Positions 1-6,287 of a DNA stretch of 19,654 nt are shown in pieces. The stretch lies in assembly GCA_900313765.1 (NCBI GenBank), contig OMSN01000017.1, positions 1 through 19,654 on the forward strand. Direction: 5' to 3'. How positions within the stretch are numbered: position 1 is the stretch's first letter; each line of letters begins with the position of its first letter. The position numbers and the translations under genes are program-made. The notes beneath the pieces are model-generated. The model worked only from the letters and a program-made list of their open reading frames with translations, was not told the DNA's origin and ran no database searches. Origin of the DNA: an uncultured Eubacteriales bacterium (GTDB taxonomy: Bacteria > Bacillota > Clostridia > Lachnospirales > Lachnospiraceae).

Positions 1-77
1 TCCTCCGGAACCAGATACTGGAACGGGCGGTCCAGCGCCTTTGCCGTAATATCAACGATCACATCCGCATACGTCAT
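1..77 (-). CDS. priA: Primosomal protein N' (PriA), N-terminal fragment
   Basis: Reading leftward from the ATG at 77, the first 25 codons translate as MTYADVIVDITAKALDRPFQ followed by YLVPE. This matches the usual start of PriA (YADVIVD..LDRPFxYxVP), the beginning of its 3'-DNA-binding domain. PriA is the superfamily 2 DNA helicase that reloads the replisome at stalled forks. The rest of the gene lies outside the window. It starts 9 bp after the murE stop codon on the same strand, so it is probably cotranscribed with murE. The ribosome-binding site is weak: a GGGG lies inside the murE end, about 15 nt from the ATG. The call rests only on this short N-terminus and on gene context. Confidence 0.75.
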   Translation of the reverse strand, partial: MTYADVIVDITAKALDRPFQYLVPE

Positions 78-86
78 AAAACCGGA

Positions 87-1559
87 TCAATTCCCCTTCT
101 TCGCATCCTCTGCGAGGATTTCTGCGATAATGACCCGCTCATCCATCGGATACTTCTTGCCGCAGATCTCCTGGTAATCTTCATGTCCCTTTCCCGCCAG
201 GACGATTACGTCTCCCGGCTGGCCGTTGTGGATCGAGTAGGCGATCGCCTCCCTGCGGTCCGCAATACGGATATATTTTCCTTTTGTCCGGCGGATCCCG
301 GTCTCGATATCATCCAGGATCGCTTCCGGATTCTCATATCTCGGATTGTCAGAGGTCAGGATCGTGAAATCAGCATGTCTGCCGGACACCTCTCCCATCT
401 CATACCGGCGGCTCCTTGCCCGGTTGCCTCCGCAGCCAAACACACAGACGATCCTGGACGGCCGGTATTCCCGGAGCGTCGACAGGATGCTCTCCAGAGC
501 CATCGCATTGTGGGCATAGTCGATCATCAGGATGAAGTCATCGCTCACCTTGACCATCTCAACTCTTCCCTTGACCTTGACGTCTGCAAGTGCTGTCTGG
601 AGCTGTTCCTTCGTCACACCGAACTGCCTGCAGATCGCGATCGCACACAGTGCATTGTAGACAGAGAACTTCCCGGGAATATCGGTAGTGACCTCATAGT
701 CCTCTTCGCTCCTGACATGGAACTTCGTCCCAAGATAGCCCGGTCGGCAGACCAGCTCGATCTCATCTGCATACAGATCGTTGGTCTTATTAAGCCCGAA
801 CGTCTCAACGCTGCAGGTATGCCCTTCCAGGATCCTCCCGAGATGGATATCATCTCCGTTGAAGATGCCCTTCCGGCACATCCGAAACAACCTGCTCTTG
901 CATTCCATGTAATCTTCGAAGGACGCATGCTCCGCAGGTCCGATATGGTCAGCTGAAATATTCGTAAATACGCCGATGTCAAACAGGATGCCCTCAACCC
1001 GGTGCAGCATCAGTGCCTGGGAGCTGACTTCCATGACCACCGCGTCGCACCCGGCCTTCACCATTTTCGCAAGGAGCTCCTGAAGCAGAAGAGATTCCGG
1101 AGTCGTATTGAGGCTGGGAATCCTGGTGGTCCCGATCAGCGTCTCGATCGTACCGATCAGCCCGACCTTGTGTCCGGCCGCTTCCAGGATTGACTTGACC
1201 ATGTAAGTCGTGGTCGTCTTACCCTTTGTTCCGGTCACACCGATCATCTTCAGCTTCTGCGCGGGGTATCCATACCACGCACAGGCCATTCTCGCCATTG
1301 CGATCCTGGTATCCTTTACAAGGATGACTGTAACCCCTTCCGGAACTTCAACCTTCTCCTCGGCAACGATTGCCGCGGCACCTTTGGCTGCAACCTCTCC
1401 GGCAAACTTGTGTCCGTCAAATGAAGCGCCTCTGATGCAGGGAAAAACGCACCCTTTCTTCACTTTGCGGGAATCATTCACGATCTCCGTGATCTCTGTA
1501 TCCGTGCTCCCGCAGAGCACCTCATATTCTATGTTCTCAAGAAGCTGAGCAAGCCTCAT
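87..1559 (-). CDS. murE: UDP-N-acetylmuramoyl-tripeptide synthetase MurE, meso-DAP type
   Basis: This cytoplasmic Mur ligase adds the third stem-peptide residue to UDP-MurNAc-L-Ala-D-Glu during peptidoglycan synthesis, using ATP. The 490-residue length is normal for the family. The N-terminal UDP-binding domain (about 1-100) is followed by the central ATPase domain with the P-loop GTKGKTT at 110-116 and the probable carbamylated lysine in YMECKSR (K221). The C-terminal ligase domain carries DNPR at 404-407 and GKGHE at 456-460. In MurE enzymes DNPR marks meso-diaminopimelate specificity, as opposed to lysine, so the cell wall is predicted to be the A1gamma (mDAP) type. The start ATG is preceded by a G-rich stretch (GGGGG) at 7 nt. 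Expression is driven by the promoter at 1602-1630, and priA follows after 9 bp. Confidence 0.95.
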   Translation of the reverse strand: MRLAQLLENIEYEVLCGSTDTEITEIVNDSRKVKKGCVFPCIRGASFDGHKFAGEVAAKGAAAIVAEEKVEVPEGVTVILVKDTRIAMARMACAWYGYPAQKLKMIGVTGTKGKTTTTYMVKSILEAAGHKVGLIGTIETLIGTTRIPSLNTTPESLLLQELLAKMVKAGCDAVVMEVSSQALMLHRVEGILFDIGVFTNISADHIGPAEHASFEDYMECKSRLFRMCRKGIFNGDDIHLGRILEGHTCSVETFGLNKTNDLYADEIELVCRPGYLGTKFHVRSEEDYEVTTDIPGKFSVYNALCAIAICRQFGVTKEQLQTALADVKVKGRVEMVKVSDDFILMIDYAHNAMALESILSTLREYRPSRIVCVFGCGGNRARSRRYEMGEVSGRHADFTILTSDNPRYENPEAILDDIETGIRRTKGKYIRIADRREAIAYSIHNGQPGDVIVLAGKGHEDYQEICGKKYPMDERVIIAEILAEDAKKGN

Positions 1560-1601
1560 AGCAAAACCCCCATTTCGAATATCTGTGATTCAAGTCTATC
1601 T

Positions 1602-1630
1602 ATTATACCATCACGGCGAAAGCCGCTCAA
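1602..1630 (-). promoter_or_regulatory. Sigma-A-type promoter for murE-priA
   Basis: On the minus strand, TTGAGC (1630-1625) is followed after exactly 17 bp by a perfect TATAAT (1607-1602). The predicted start of transcription near 1595 leaves a leader of about 36 nt before the murE ATG. The -35 box lies at the left end of the fold-rich element at 1625-1859. Confidence 0.75.
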
Positions 1631-1859
1631 CTGTGAAGTTCAGGCGCCCGTAACTTGCCTCCGGCACATGTCTGCACACGGCATTAGGAGCCGACTGAAC
1701 TTTGCAAGCATCATGACGGTGCGAAGCGACCACGCATCTATAGGAGCGAAAGCACCGTCAGATGGATGCGCAGCAAAGGCAAGGCAGGCGACGAGCCTGA
1801 ACAGGCATGTGCCTGAGACAAACACCCGGACGCCGGGGTGCGCCGGTTCTCACTTGACC
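1625..1859. repeat. Fold-rich intergenic element with imperfect inverted ends (MITE-like or RNA-like)
   Basis: This non-coding stretch is unusually dense in complementary segments. AGTTCAG (1637-1643) pairs with CTGAACT (1695-1701) around a CGGC/GCCG hairpin (1679-1693). GACGGTGC (1715-1722) pairs with GCACCGTC (1752-1759). CAGGC/GCCTG hairpins lie at 1785-1799 and 1802-1815, and CACCC/GGGTG at 1823-1840. The two outer ends are imperfect inverted copies: the left end reads GCTCAACTGTGAA..GGCGC, and the reverse complement of the right end reads GGTCAAGTGAGAA..GGCGC. A short direct repeat AGCC flanks both sides (1621-1624 and 1860-1863). The two divergent -35 boxes (murE leftward, regulator rightward) sit in its ends. 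No riboswitch, tmRNA, RNase P or SRP signature was recognised. It could be a degenerate miniature transposable element, a dispersed palindromic repeat or an unrecognised RNA gene. Confidence 0.5.
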
Positions 1860-1883
1860 AGCCGTTCATTTGTAGGGTATATT
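1854..1883 (+). promoter_or_regulatory. Promoter for the ArsR/SmtB-type regulator
   Basis: TTGACC (1854-1859) is followed after 18 bp by TATATT (1878-1883), giving a predicted start near 1890 and a leader of about 65 nt. It is divergent from the murE promoter across the fold-rich element. Confidence 0.6.
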
Positions 1884-1939
1884 GAAACCGCATGGCGGCC
1901 CGGATAACGGGCCGCCGGACATAAGCATCGCACGGTTTC
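1884..1939 (+). promoter_or_regulatory. Nested inverted repeats at the regulator's transcription start (operator or leader hairpin)
   Basis: A perfect 9-bp inverted repeat, GGCGGCCCG (1894-1902) and CGGGCCGCC (1908-1916) with a GATAA loop, lies just downstream of the predicted transcription start. It is enclosed by a second perfect pair, GAAACCG (1884-1890) and CGGTTTC (1933-1939), which ends just upstream of the Shine-Dalgarno AAAGGA (1942-1947). No T-tract follows, so it is not a terminator. Because the outer left arm overlaps or precedes the likely start site, a DNA operator for the adjacent repressor is possible, as is a leader hairpin that stabilises the mRNA or controls translation. The sequence does not resemble the known SmtB/CzrA TGAA..TTCA operators. 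Confidence 0.45.
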
Positions 1940-1955
1940 AGAAAGGACGATCAGA

Positions 1956-2246
1956 ATGCTCCCGGAAGAAGTGTTTCAGGAATTAAGTGATCTATACAAA
2001 CTGTTTGCAGACCGGACCAGGATCCGCATTCTTTATGTTCTTCAGAATAAAGAGATGTGTGTCAGTGATATTGCCCAGCAGCTGGACATGACCCAGAGTG
2101 CGATCTCCCATCAGCTCAGCACGCTGAAGCAGGGCAAGCTTGTGAAGTCCCGCAGGGACGGCAAGACGATCTTCTATTCTCTGGATGATGAACATGTGGC
2201 GATGATCCTCAGCATGGGCGTCAACCATGTCATGGAGAAGGACTGA
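1956..2246 (+). CDS. ArsR/SmtB-family metal-responsive repressor with alpha-5 zinc site
   Basis: This 96-residue winged-helix repressor of the SmtB/CzrA type belongs to a family that releases DNA when metal binds. The recognition helix region is QLDMTQSAISHQLSTLK (about 42-58), followed by the wing SRRDGKTIFYSL. Near the C-terminus, D78-x-H80-x10-H91-x2-E94 reproduces the spacing of the alpha-5 zinc ligands of SmtB (D-x-H-x10-H-x2-E). The alpha-3 cysteine position is also kept (EMCVSD, C35). Zn(II), or possibly Co(II), is therefore the inferred effector. The start is supported by AAAGGA 8 nt upstream of the ATG. Such genes normally adjoin a zinc exporter such as a CDF transporter or P-type ATPase. 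None is adjacent here: the next gene converges and overlaps the 3' end by 17 bp. The regulator is probably autoregulatory or acts elsewhere. Confidence 0.9.
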   Translation: MLPEEVFQELSDLYKLFADRTRIRILYVLQNKEMCVSDIAQQLDMTQSAISHQLSTLKQGKLVKSRRDGKTIFYSLDDEHVAMILSMGVNHVMEKD

Positions 2247-3432
2247 TCTCTCCTGCTTTCTTCAGACTCAGCCTGGTCACGGCCGGTCCGATCAGTTCAC
2301 AGATCAGCGTGCCCGTAAGCACGATCGCGCGTATATTCGACGCATGTTTCGGCAGCACACTGCCGGCTGCAAGCGTGAGGCCTATGGCGATTCCGGCCTG
2401 AGGCAGCAGGCAGGGACCAAGGTGCAGACACTGTCTGCGGTCCGTTCCGGTGAGCGCGCCTCCGAGCAGTGTTCCCAGAATCTTGCCCGTGTATCTGGCA
2501 AGGATATACACAAGGCCGATGATCCCGACAGACCTGAGCAGGTTGACCGGAAGCCCGGCTCCCGATGCGACAAAGAACAGTATGAAGACCGGTGCCGCGA
2601 TCGGCTCCACGCATTCCAGAACCGCATCCGCCTCTGCACTCAGATTCGCGATTGCCATTCCCATCACCATACACACGATCAGTGCGTTCAGCCCAAGTCT
2701 CTGGGCACCCCCAATCGCCAGAAACAGGAAACCGCATACAATCGCAAGACGGTTGCTCCTTCTCCTGAAGAAGCGCAGCACAAACAGCAGCAGGATCGCA
2801 AGAAGAAGTCCGAGCGCTGCTCCTTCTATAAACCGCAGCACCTCTTTGAGCACAGCTGCCAGGATCTGTTTTCCTTCCGCACCGAAATGTTTGATCACCG
2901 CAGCAGAGATGGAATACAGCAGAAGCGCTGTCACGTCATCCAGAGCCACCACCTGGAGAAGCAGATTTGTGACAGGACCTCTTGCGCGATACTGCTGCAC
3001 CACAAGGATCGTCGCCGCCGGAGCGGTCGCAGCTGCGATCGATCCCATGATCAGTGCCATGCCGGGTCCGTTCCCCGTCAGGATCAGCGCCAAGCTGACA
3101 CAGACAGCAGCGGCAACGGATTCCACCAGCGCCAGTATGACTGGTGCCTTACCCGCTCTTCTCATATATGAGAAATGAAGCTGTCCGCCGACTGAAAAGG
3201 CGATCAGTCCGAGGGCAACGTCCGTGATCACACTGATCCCGCTCACAAAACCTTCCGACAGGACCGAGATCGGACATCCCAGCGCAGGGAGCAGATAGGG
3301 TCCCAGAAGCAGTCCTGCAAGCATATATCCTGTAACATTCGGAAACCCGAGATGCTTCATCAGCCTGCCCATAAAGATTCCGGCAAGGATCATGATCCCG
3401 AGATTCATCAGCATATTCAGAGAAATGTTCAT
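2230..3432 (-). CDS. CPA2-type cation/proton antiporter (Na+/H+ exchanger family)
   Basis: This 400-residue integral membrane protein has about 12-13 hydrophobic segments and no cytoplasmic RCK/TrkA domain, like NapA and the membrane half of Kef. The N-terminus (LGIMILAGIFMGRLMKHLGF, then a GYMLAGLLLGP motif) is typical of the Na_H_Exchanger family. TAPAA (136-140) and the paired acidic residues of VALDDVTAL (D165-D166) correspond to the ion-binding core; a DD pair is characteristic of electrogenic CPA2 antiporters. The substrate (Na+ or K+) cannot be decided from sequence. The start ATG overlaps the stop of the upstream PII-like gene (ATGA), so translation is probably coupled. The last 17 bp overlap the end of the convergent ArsR-type gene, and no intrinsic terminator separates the two. 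Confidence 0.9.
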   Translation of the reverse strand: MNISLNMLMNLGIMILAGIFMGRLMKHLGFPNVTGYMLAGLLLGPYLLPALGCPISVLSEGFVSGISVITDVALGLIAFSVGGQLHFSYMRRAGKAPVILALVESVAAAVCVSLALILTGNGPGMALIMGSIAAATAPAATILVVQQYRARGPVTNLLLQVVALDDVTALLLYSISAAVIKHFGAEGKQILAAVLKEVLRFIEGAALGLLLAILLLFVLRFFRRRSNRLAIVCGFLFLAIGGAQRLGLNALIVCMVMGMAIANLSAEADAVLECVEPIAAPVFILFFVASGAGLPVNLLRSVGIIGLVYILARYTGKILGTLLGGALTGTDRRQCLHLGPCLLPQAGIAIGLTLAAGSVLPKHASNIRAIVLTGTLICELIGPAVTRLSLKKAGEISPSP

Positions 3433-3779
3433 GAACCATTCACCTCGACGCCGGTCAGATAATCGATCGGTACAGTAAACAGGATCCCCGTGTCGCTCTT
3501 GTCCAGTCCGCCGGTCACTTTGTTGACCGCACTGACAATCGCAGGAACCTTGTCTTCAGCAGCTGCCATGAAGATCGTACGGTTTTCCTTGTGCTCCGGG
3601 TTGAGGATATGCCGAAGAGACAGCATAAAATGCATCTGCGCATCATCCCCCAGCTCCTGCATCATCCCATGGGACTGCAGGATCGTCGCTCCCGGCAGCC
3701 CCCGGTCGGCGAATTCTTTCAGAAGTTCCTCCATGCATTCGATCTTATTCAGAACGATCACAACCAGTTTCATTTTCAT
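3429..3779 (-). CDS. PII-like (GlnB/CutA-fold) small regulatory protein
   Basis: This 116-residue protein has the alternation expected of the trimeric ferredoxin-like PII fold. It runs from a first strand KLVVIVLNK, through a helix ECMEELLKEFADRG, a second strand region GATILQSHG and a variable loop, to RTIFMAAAEDKVPAIVSAVNK and a closing segment DTGILFTVPIDYL resembling the G.IFV.P.E. end of PII proteins. The conserved T-loop tyrosine of GlnB is not apparent, so it is better called PII-like than GlnB. A start six codons further upstream has no ribosome-binding site, whereas GGGAGG-type pairing (GGAGGG at 3795-3790) lies 10 nt before the chosen ATG. It follows the EamA gene by 19 bp and overlaps the antiporter by 4 bp. 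Direct regulation of the antiporter by nucleotide binding is inferred from this coupling and not shown by sequence. Confidence 0.7.
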   Translation of the reverse strand: MKMKLVVIVLNKIECMEELLKEFADRGLPGATILQSHGMMQELGDDAQMHFMLSLRHILNPEHKENRTIFMAAAEDKVPAIVSAVNKVTGGLDKSDTGILFTVPIDYLTGVEVNGS

Positions 3780-3798
3780 ACTGCCCAAACCCTCCATA

Positions 3799-4707
3799 TC
3801 ATATCTGCAGCTGTGCCAGAACTATGGCAGCTGCCATCAGTATACACCCGATCAGCTCCCTTGAAGTGAAAGCCTGATGCAGGAAAATAAACCCTGCCAC
3901 AGCAGCGATCACGGATTCAAGACTCATGATCAGCGACGCAATCGTCGGATTCAGTCCTCTCTGTCCGATGATCTGCAGGGTGTAGGCAACACCGGAACTC
4001 ATGATTCCAGTGTACAGGAGAGATACTCTCGCTTCATAGAGAGCTCTCCAGGACGGATGCTCAAAGAGCAGCATCATCACCGTGCCGAGCACCGATGCCG
4101 TCAGGAACTGTATGGCAGACAGCCTTACGCCATCCACTTCGTCCACAAAATGATCGATCAGCATGATCTGGACTGCGAACACAAACGCGCACGCCAGACA
4201 CAGCCCGTCTCCGGTCTGCAGTACAAAGGATCCGCTCATGCTCAGCAGGTACAGTCCGACTGCCGCGATCAGCACGCACAGCCAGATGAGAGGCCTGATC
4301 CTCTTCCCGATGAAGATCCCAAGGATCGGTACGATTATGATGTACATGGCTGTGATGAAGCCGGCCTTGCCAACAGTCGTCTTCATGATCCCGAACTGCT
4401 GAAGGCTGGATGCGATCATCAGCGCGGTTCCGCACAGGATGCCTCCCATCCACAGTCCAGGTCCCGACTTTGCGCGAGTATCAGGCTGCGAGTCTCCGTT
4501 CACCCCTCCCCCGGCAGTGTACCTGCCCTGCAGCAGGATCACGGGGAGCAGTGTCAGAGCCCCCAGCGAAAACCGTACCGCGATAAATGTATAGGGACCG
4601 ACATATTCCATGCCGACGCTCTGGGCGACAAACGCCACGCCCCATATGATCGCCGTGAGCAGCAGGATCAGCGACTGTCTGAGTTGAAACAGTTTTTCTC
4701 TTTTCAT
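3799..4707 (-). CDS. EamA/DMT-superfamily transporter
   Basis: This 302-residue membrane protein has about ten hydrophobic segments in two EamA-type repeats. The first repeat begins at LLLTAIIWGVAFVAQSVGMEYVG (with the family's W-G-x-x-F-V pattern and the following PYTFIAVRF). The second begins near GLCLACAFVFAVQIMLIDHF and ends with SLESVIAAVAGFIFLHQ, which matches the conserved E.V.A...G...L.E end of the family. DMT carriers export amino acids, nucleotides or drugs, and the substrate cannot be predicted here. It is the first gene of a three-gene leftward set with the PII-like protein and antiporter. A modest AAAGG precedes the ATG, and the proS terminator hairpin ends just upstream. No convincing promoter of its own is visible, so partial readthrough from proS is possible. 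Confidence 0.88.
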   Translation of the reverse strand: MKREKLFQLRQSLILLLTAIIWGVAFVAQSVGMEYVGPYTFIAVRFSLGALTLLPVILLQGRYTAGGGVNGDSQPDTRAKSGPGLWMGGILCGTALMIASSLQQFGIMKTTVGKAGFITAMYIIIVPILGIFIGKRIRPLIWLCVLIAAVGLYLLSMSGSFVLQTGDGLCLACAFVFAVQIMLIDHFVDEVDGVRLSAIQFLTASVLGTVMMLLFEHPSWRALYEARVSLLYTGIMSSGVAYTLQIIGQRGLNPTIASLIMSLESVIAAVAGFIFLHQAFTSRELIGCILMAAAIVLAQLQI

Positions 4708-4725
4708 AAAGCCTTTTGCAAAGCA

Positions 4726-4753
4726 AGCCCCAGTCCCATACAGGACTGAGGCT
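4726..4753 (-). terminator. Hairpin terminator after proS
   Basis: AGCCTCAGTCC and GGACTGGGGCT (minus strand) form an 11-bp stem with one mismatch and a 6-nt loop, 25 bp beyond the proS stop. The following tract (TGCTTTGC) is only moderately T-rich, so termination may be incomplete and leave transcription for the downstream EamA operon. Read on the plus strand, the hairpin is followed by a more T-rich TGTATTGTTGTTTT, but no plus-strand gene ends here. Confidence 0.55.
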
Positions 4754-4778
4754 GCTGTATTGTTGTTTTATGCAGGAA

Positions 4779-6221
4779 TCAGTAAGCCTTGCCCCAGTAG
4801 ATCATGGTCTTGGCAGGCTTGCCGCACCAGATGCAGGTATCCGCAAGATGCTCCTGCTCAAACGGCATGCATCTGCTCGTAACACCGCCCAGCTGGTCTT
4901 TGATCTCCTCTTCGCACTCACGACAGCCGCACCACATCGAACGGATGAATCCGGGTTTGGTGTCAGCGATCTCTTTGAACTCTTCCTTGCTGGAAGCAGT
5001 GTAGGTCATACTCTCCATACGGCTCTTCGCAGCTTCGAACATATCGTTCTGGATCTGTTCCAGGACCTCGCATACTTTCTGCCCGATCCCTTCAAGAGGA
5101 GCCACGATCTTCTCGCGGGTATCCCTGCGGACGATGACACACTGTCCCTGTTCAATATCCTTGGGGCCAAGCTCAAGGCGGACCGGGATACCTCTCATCT
5201 CCTGATCGGAGAACTTCCATCCCGGACTCTTGTCTGAATCGTCCAGCCTTGCGCGGATCCCTGCTGCACACAGTGCATCCTTCAGCTCGCACGCCTTCTC
5301 AAGAACATTCCCCTTCTTCTGCTGGATCGGAATGACCATCGCCTGAACCGGTGCAACCCTGGGCGGAAGCTTCAGTCCGCTGTCATCGCCGTGTACCATG
5401 ATAATGGCACCGATCATGCGGGTCGTCATGCCCCAGGAAGTCTGGTGGCAGTATTCCGGCTTGTTGTCCTTACTGACATACTGGATCTCGAAAGCCCGGG
5501 CAAACCCGTCACCGAAGTTGTGGCTGGTGCCACACTGCAGAGCTTTGCCATCATGCATCAGGGCCTCGATCGTATAGGTTGCGATCGCGCCTGCAAACTT
5601 CTCCTTGTCCGTCTTTTTGCCGCGTACGACCGGAATCGCGAGGAACTCCTCCGCAAAATCCGCATACACGTTCAGCATCTGGATCGTGCGCTCCTCGGCT
5701 TCCTCAGCTGTCGCATGAACCGTATGGCCTTCCTGCCACAGGAACTCTCTGGAACGAAGGAACGGTCTGGTCGTCTTCTCCCAGCGAAGAACCGAACACC
5801 ACTGATTGTATACCTTCGGAAGGTCTCTGTAGGAATGGACATCCTTTGCATAGAAATCAGAGAACAGTGTCTCAGAAGTCGGTCTTACGCACATACGCTC
5901 TTCCAGCTGCTCGGTCCCGCCATGGGTGACCCATGCAACTTCCGGAGCAAAACCTTCCACATGATCCTTCTCCTTCTGGAGAAGTCCCTCCGGGATCAGC
6001 ATCGGGAGATATACGTTCTCCACGCCTGTCTCTTTGAACCTGCGGTCCAGTTCAGCCTGGATATTCTCCCAGATCGCGTAACCTGCCGGTTTGATGACCA
6101 TGCATCCCTTGACCTGTGTATAACCGGTCAGTTCCGCTTTCTTGACTACATCTGTATACCACTGTGCAAAATCCACTTCCATCGAAGTGATCTCTTCCAC
6201 AAATTTCTTATCTTTCCCCAT
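4779..6221 (-). CDS. proS: Prolyl-tRNA synthetase, short archaeal/eukaryotic-like type
   Basis: This cytoplasmic class II aminoacyl-tRNA synthetase charges tRNA-Pro. At 480 residues, with no INS editing domain between motifs 2 and 3, it is the short ProS type 3 found in archaea, eukaryotes and many Clostridia. Class II motif 2 is [16 protein letters not shown] (152-167), and motif 3 lies in [20 protein letters not shown] (261-280). The anticodon-binding domain follows. The C-terminal extension has cysteines of a zinc-binding module (WCGCREC and later TCIWCGK) and ends in tyrosine, as is usual for this type. A GTG three codons upstream is in frame, but AAGGAG sits 8 nt before the ATG at 6221, so the ATG is preferred. 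The promoter at 6259-6287 overlaps the end of galT. No T-box leader is present. Confidence 0.96.
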   Translation of the reverse strand: MGKDKKFVEEITSMEVDFAQWYTDVVKKAELTGYTQVKGCMVIKPAGYAIWENIQAELDRRFKETGVENVYLPMLIPEGLLQKEKDHVEGFAPEVAWVTHGGTEQLEERMCVRPTSETLFSDFYAKDVHSYRDLPKVYNQWCSVLRWEKTTRPFLRSREFLWQEGHTVHATAEEAEERTIQMLNVYADFAEEFLAIPVVRGKKTDKEKFAGAIATYTIEALMHDGKALQCGTSHNFGDGFARAFEIQYVSKDNKPEYCHQTSWGMTTRMIGAIIMVHGDDSGLKLPPRVAPVQAMVIPIQQKKGNVLEKACELKDALCAAGIRARLDDSDKSPGWKFSDQEMRGIPVRLELGPKDIEQGQCVIVRRDTREKIVAPLEGIGQKVCEVLEQIQNDMFEAAKSRMESMTYTASSKEEFKEIADTKPGFIRSMWCGCRECEEEIKDQLGGVTSRCMPFEQEHLADTCIWCGKPAKTMIYWGKAY

Positions 6222-6258
6222 GCTGTACACTCCTTACTGTGATCTGCCGATAAATGAG

Positions 6259-6287
6259 ATGTTACCCAATTCGGCAATTTCCGTCAA
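6259..6287 (-). promoter_or_regulatory. Promoter for proS overlapping the galT stop codon
   Basis: On the minus strand, TTGACG (6287-6282) and TAACAT (6264-6259) are separated by 17 bp. The -35 box includes the TGA stop codon of galT (6286-6284). Transcription would begin near 6252, giving a leader of about 30 nt that is too short for a T-box. Confidence 0.7.

Noticed and set aside
183..956. Long open frame (257 codons) opposite murE
   Set aside because: It is a shadow of the well-supported murE frame. It has no recognisable domain and no promoter or ribosome-binding site of its own.
1811..1847. CTGAGA and GGGGTGC resemble TPP riboswitch pieces
   Set aside because: They occur in the wrong order, and the ACCCTTTGAACCTGATC and GGATAATGCCAGCG segments are missing.
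1631..1850. Hammerhead ribozyme, tmRNA, RNase P, SRP or 6S RNA
   Set aside because: The region has CTGA and GAAA fragments but no CTGANGA core. No conserved tmRNA, RNase P or SRP motif was found on either strand.
2227..3178. Plus-strand frames of 242 and 314 codons across the antiporter
   Set aside because: They are Arg/His/Ser-rich shadows of a clear membrane-protein frame and have no family features.
6222..6283. T-box leader upstream of proS
   Set aside because: The leader is only about 30 nt and has no specifier stem or TGGNACC antiterminator bulge.
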